DNA of 54,750 bases. Origin: Sporosarcina sp. Its GTDB lineage: Bacteria; Bacillota; Bacilli; Bacillales_A; Planococcaceae. Positions 54,085 through 54,750 of this stretch are shown in pieces. The notes under the pieces were generated by a model. The model did no database searches, had not been told where the DNA came from, and was given only the letters and a program-made list of their open reading frames with translations. The stretch covers positions 1 to 54,750 of the forward strand of contig JARIDO010000010.1 in the NCBI GenBank assembly GCA_029263895.1. The letters run 5' to 3'. Every line of letters begins with the position of its first letter. The first letter of the stretch is position 1. The position numbers were made by a program, and so were the translations under genes.

Positions 54085-54438
54085 TTAATGGATGGCATTC
54101 ATGCCCTCCAATATGATTTGTGCATCTGAAGAAAGATACTCTTTAATATCCGGTCGCATAAATAATTCAGCATTATTTTTTATAGAAAGCTTGAGCCCTC
54201 TCAAGTCAAATCTCGATGCATAAGCATTAATCGAATGAATAATATTCATTTCTTTACGATCCAATAAGTTCTCGCTCTTCGTATTAACAAAATCGAGTAA
54301 CTCTCTTGCATTCCTGCGAAGAAGATGCTTATTTTCATTGAGCATCTCTTTATTCTCCTCAATGTATCGCCTTGCGACAACCAGATTCAAATCATCTACA
54401 CTTTGGTTAATTGTATTTACTAATTCTGACGCACTCAC
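54085..54438 (-). CDS. Helical soluble protein, unknown
   Basis: 117 aa, entirely alpha-helical by inspection, charged and without membrane segments or Cys residues (LNLVVARRYIEENKEMLNEN, LLRRNARELLDFVNTKSENL, NAYASRFDLRGLKLSIKNNA). It recalls TPR/HEAT-like small helical proteins of Bacillales. AGGAG lies 9 nt before the GTG start. No function is assigned. Confidence 0.75.
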   Translation of the reverse strand: MSASELVNTINQSVDDLNLVVARRYIEENKEMLNENKHLLRRNARELLDFVNTKSENLLDRKEMNIIHSINAYASRFDLRGLKLSIKNNAELFMRPDIKEYLSSDAQIILEGMNAIH

Positions 54439-54671
54439 AATAATGACTCCTTCCGAATAAAAAATGCTACTTTAGTATCATCGGTCAAAAGTCCTTAATG
54501 TTTAGAATGAATATAAAAGAAATGGAGAACTTTTTTGCATAACGAATTACTTATGCTCTATATAGACTCACAATCTCATTTGAAATAAGGTTCTAAGTCA
54601 AATGTTGGGGTGATGTGATTTAAACGTCACCCTTCTTTATATACAACCTTAAAAGTAATGTTGATTTACGT
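54439..54671. other. Intergenic, no gene recognised
   Basis: An AT-rich stretch without a supported reading frame, tRNA or clear hairpin. A near-complementary TTAAACGTCACC/AGGTT pattern is too weak to call. Confidence 0.5.
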
Positions 54672-54750
54672 TTCAGTCGAACGCTTTCCGCGGGCACGGC
54701 CTCAGCCAATCGAACAAGGAAGTGTTCGATTTGCCGTATTTCTGTGCACT
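54672..54750. repeat. Probable dispersed GC-rich repeat, cut by window end
   Basis: The block TCGAACGCTTTCCGCGGGCA then CGGCCTCAGCC is much more GC-rich than its surroundings and resembles the CGCTTTCCGCGGGC-type repeats scattered in many Bacillaceae and Planococcaceae genomes (recognised from memory). It also contains TCGAAC / GTTCGA arms. Its right end is outside the window. Confidence 0.5.

Overview
The window is a chromosomal segment of a low-GC, endospore-forming Bacillales bacterium, most likely a member of the Planococcaceae/Caryophanaceae (Sporosarcina-like). This rests on the Bacillus-type 16S rRNA 5' end at the left edge, strong AGGAGG ribosome binding sites with frequent TTG/GTG starts, a YunB-type sporulation gene, and long conserved gene order with the Bacillus subtilis yug-yux-mrp-yui-yum-yut-yun chromosome region (order recalled, not computed). 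Genus is an inference.

Layout. 1-475: start of an rRNA operon transcribed leftwards (16S 5' end, leader, sigma-A promoter). 0.56-4.9 kb: EamA transporter, MgtC-like protein plus cation diffusion facilitator, iron alcohol dehydrogenase, YuzA. 4.9-10.5 kb: ornithine/arginine catabolic cluster rocA-rocD-gudB on the minus strand, with a divergent RocR-like regulator. That regulator has lost the sigma-54 contact loop, Walker B and arginine finger; the shared intergenic region has two 17-bp palindromes and no -24/-12 promoter. 10.5-23.2 kb: YugI, a membrane-anchored ECF-sigma-like protein, an NSS symporter, a chemoreceptor, YugE, PatB, a cyclophilin lipoprotein, an MFS exporter, a class A PBP and a GNAT. 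23.4-29.9 kb: YufK-like protein and the complete seven-gene mrpABCDEFG Na+/H+ antiporter operon, with a perfect 15-bp palindrome at its promoter. 30-36.4 kb: PepA, YuiD, YuiB, type II NADH dehydrogenase-like YumB, IscA-like YutM, a DUF2225 protein, Nfu-like YutI and YuzD, i.e. redox and Fe-S functions.

36.6-42.5 kb is an accessory, AT-rich island between yuzD and yutJ. It holds an internally deleted IS1182-family element, a decayed IS3-family element, a second IS1182 end fragment in direct orientation, and several orphan small genes. 42.7-52.9 kb returns to the conserved backbone: YutJ, YuzB, YutF-YutE, YutD, LipA, then an NhaC-family transporter controlled by a lysine riboswitch, then YunB, YunD, YunE, YunF. 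The last 2 kb holds three small unrecognised genes and, at the right edge, what looks like the start of a GC-rich dispersed repeat.

No tRNA gene, CRISPR array, prophage or restriction/defence locus was recognised. The best candidates for new biology are the rewired RocR system, the membrane-tethered sigma-like protein, the palindrome at the mrp promoter and the orphan cassette in the island.
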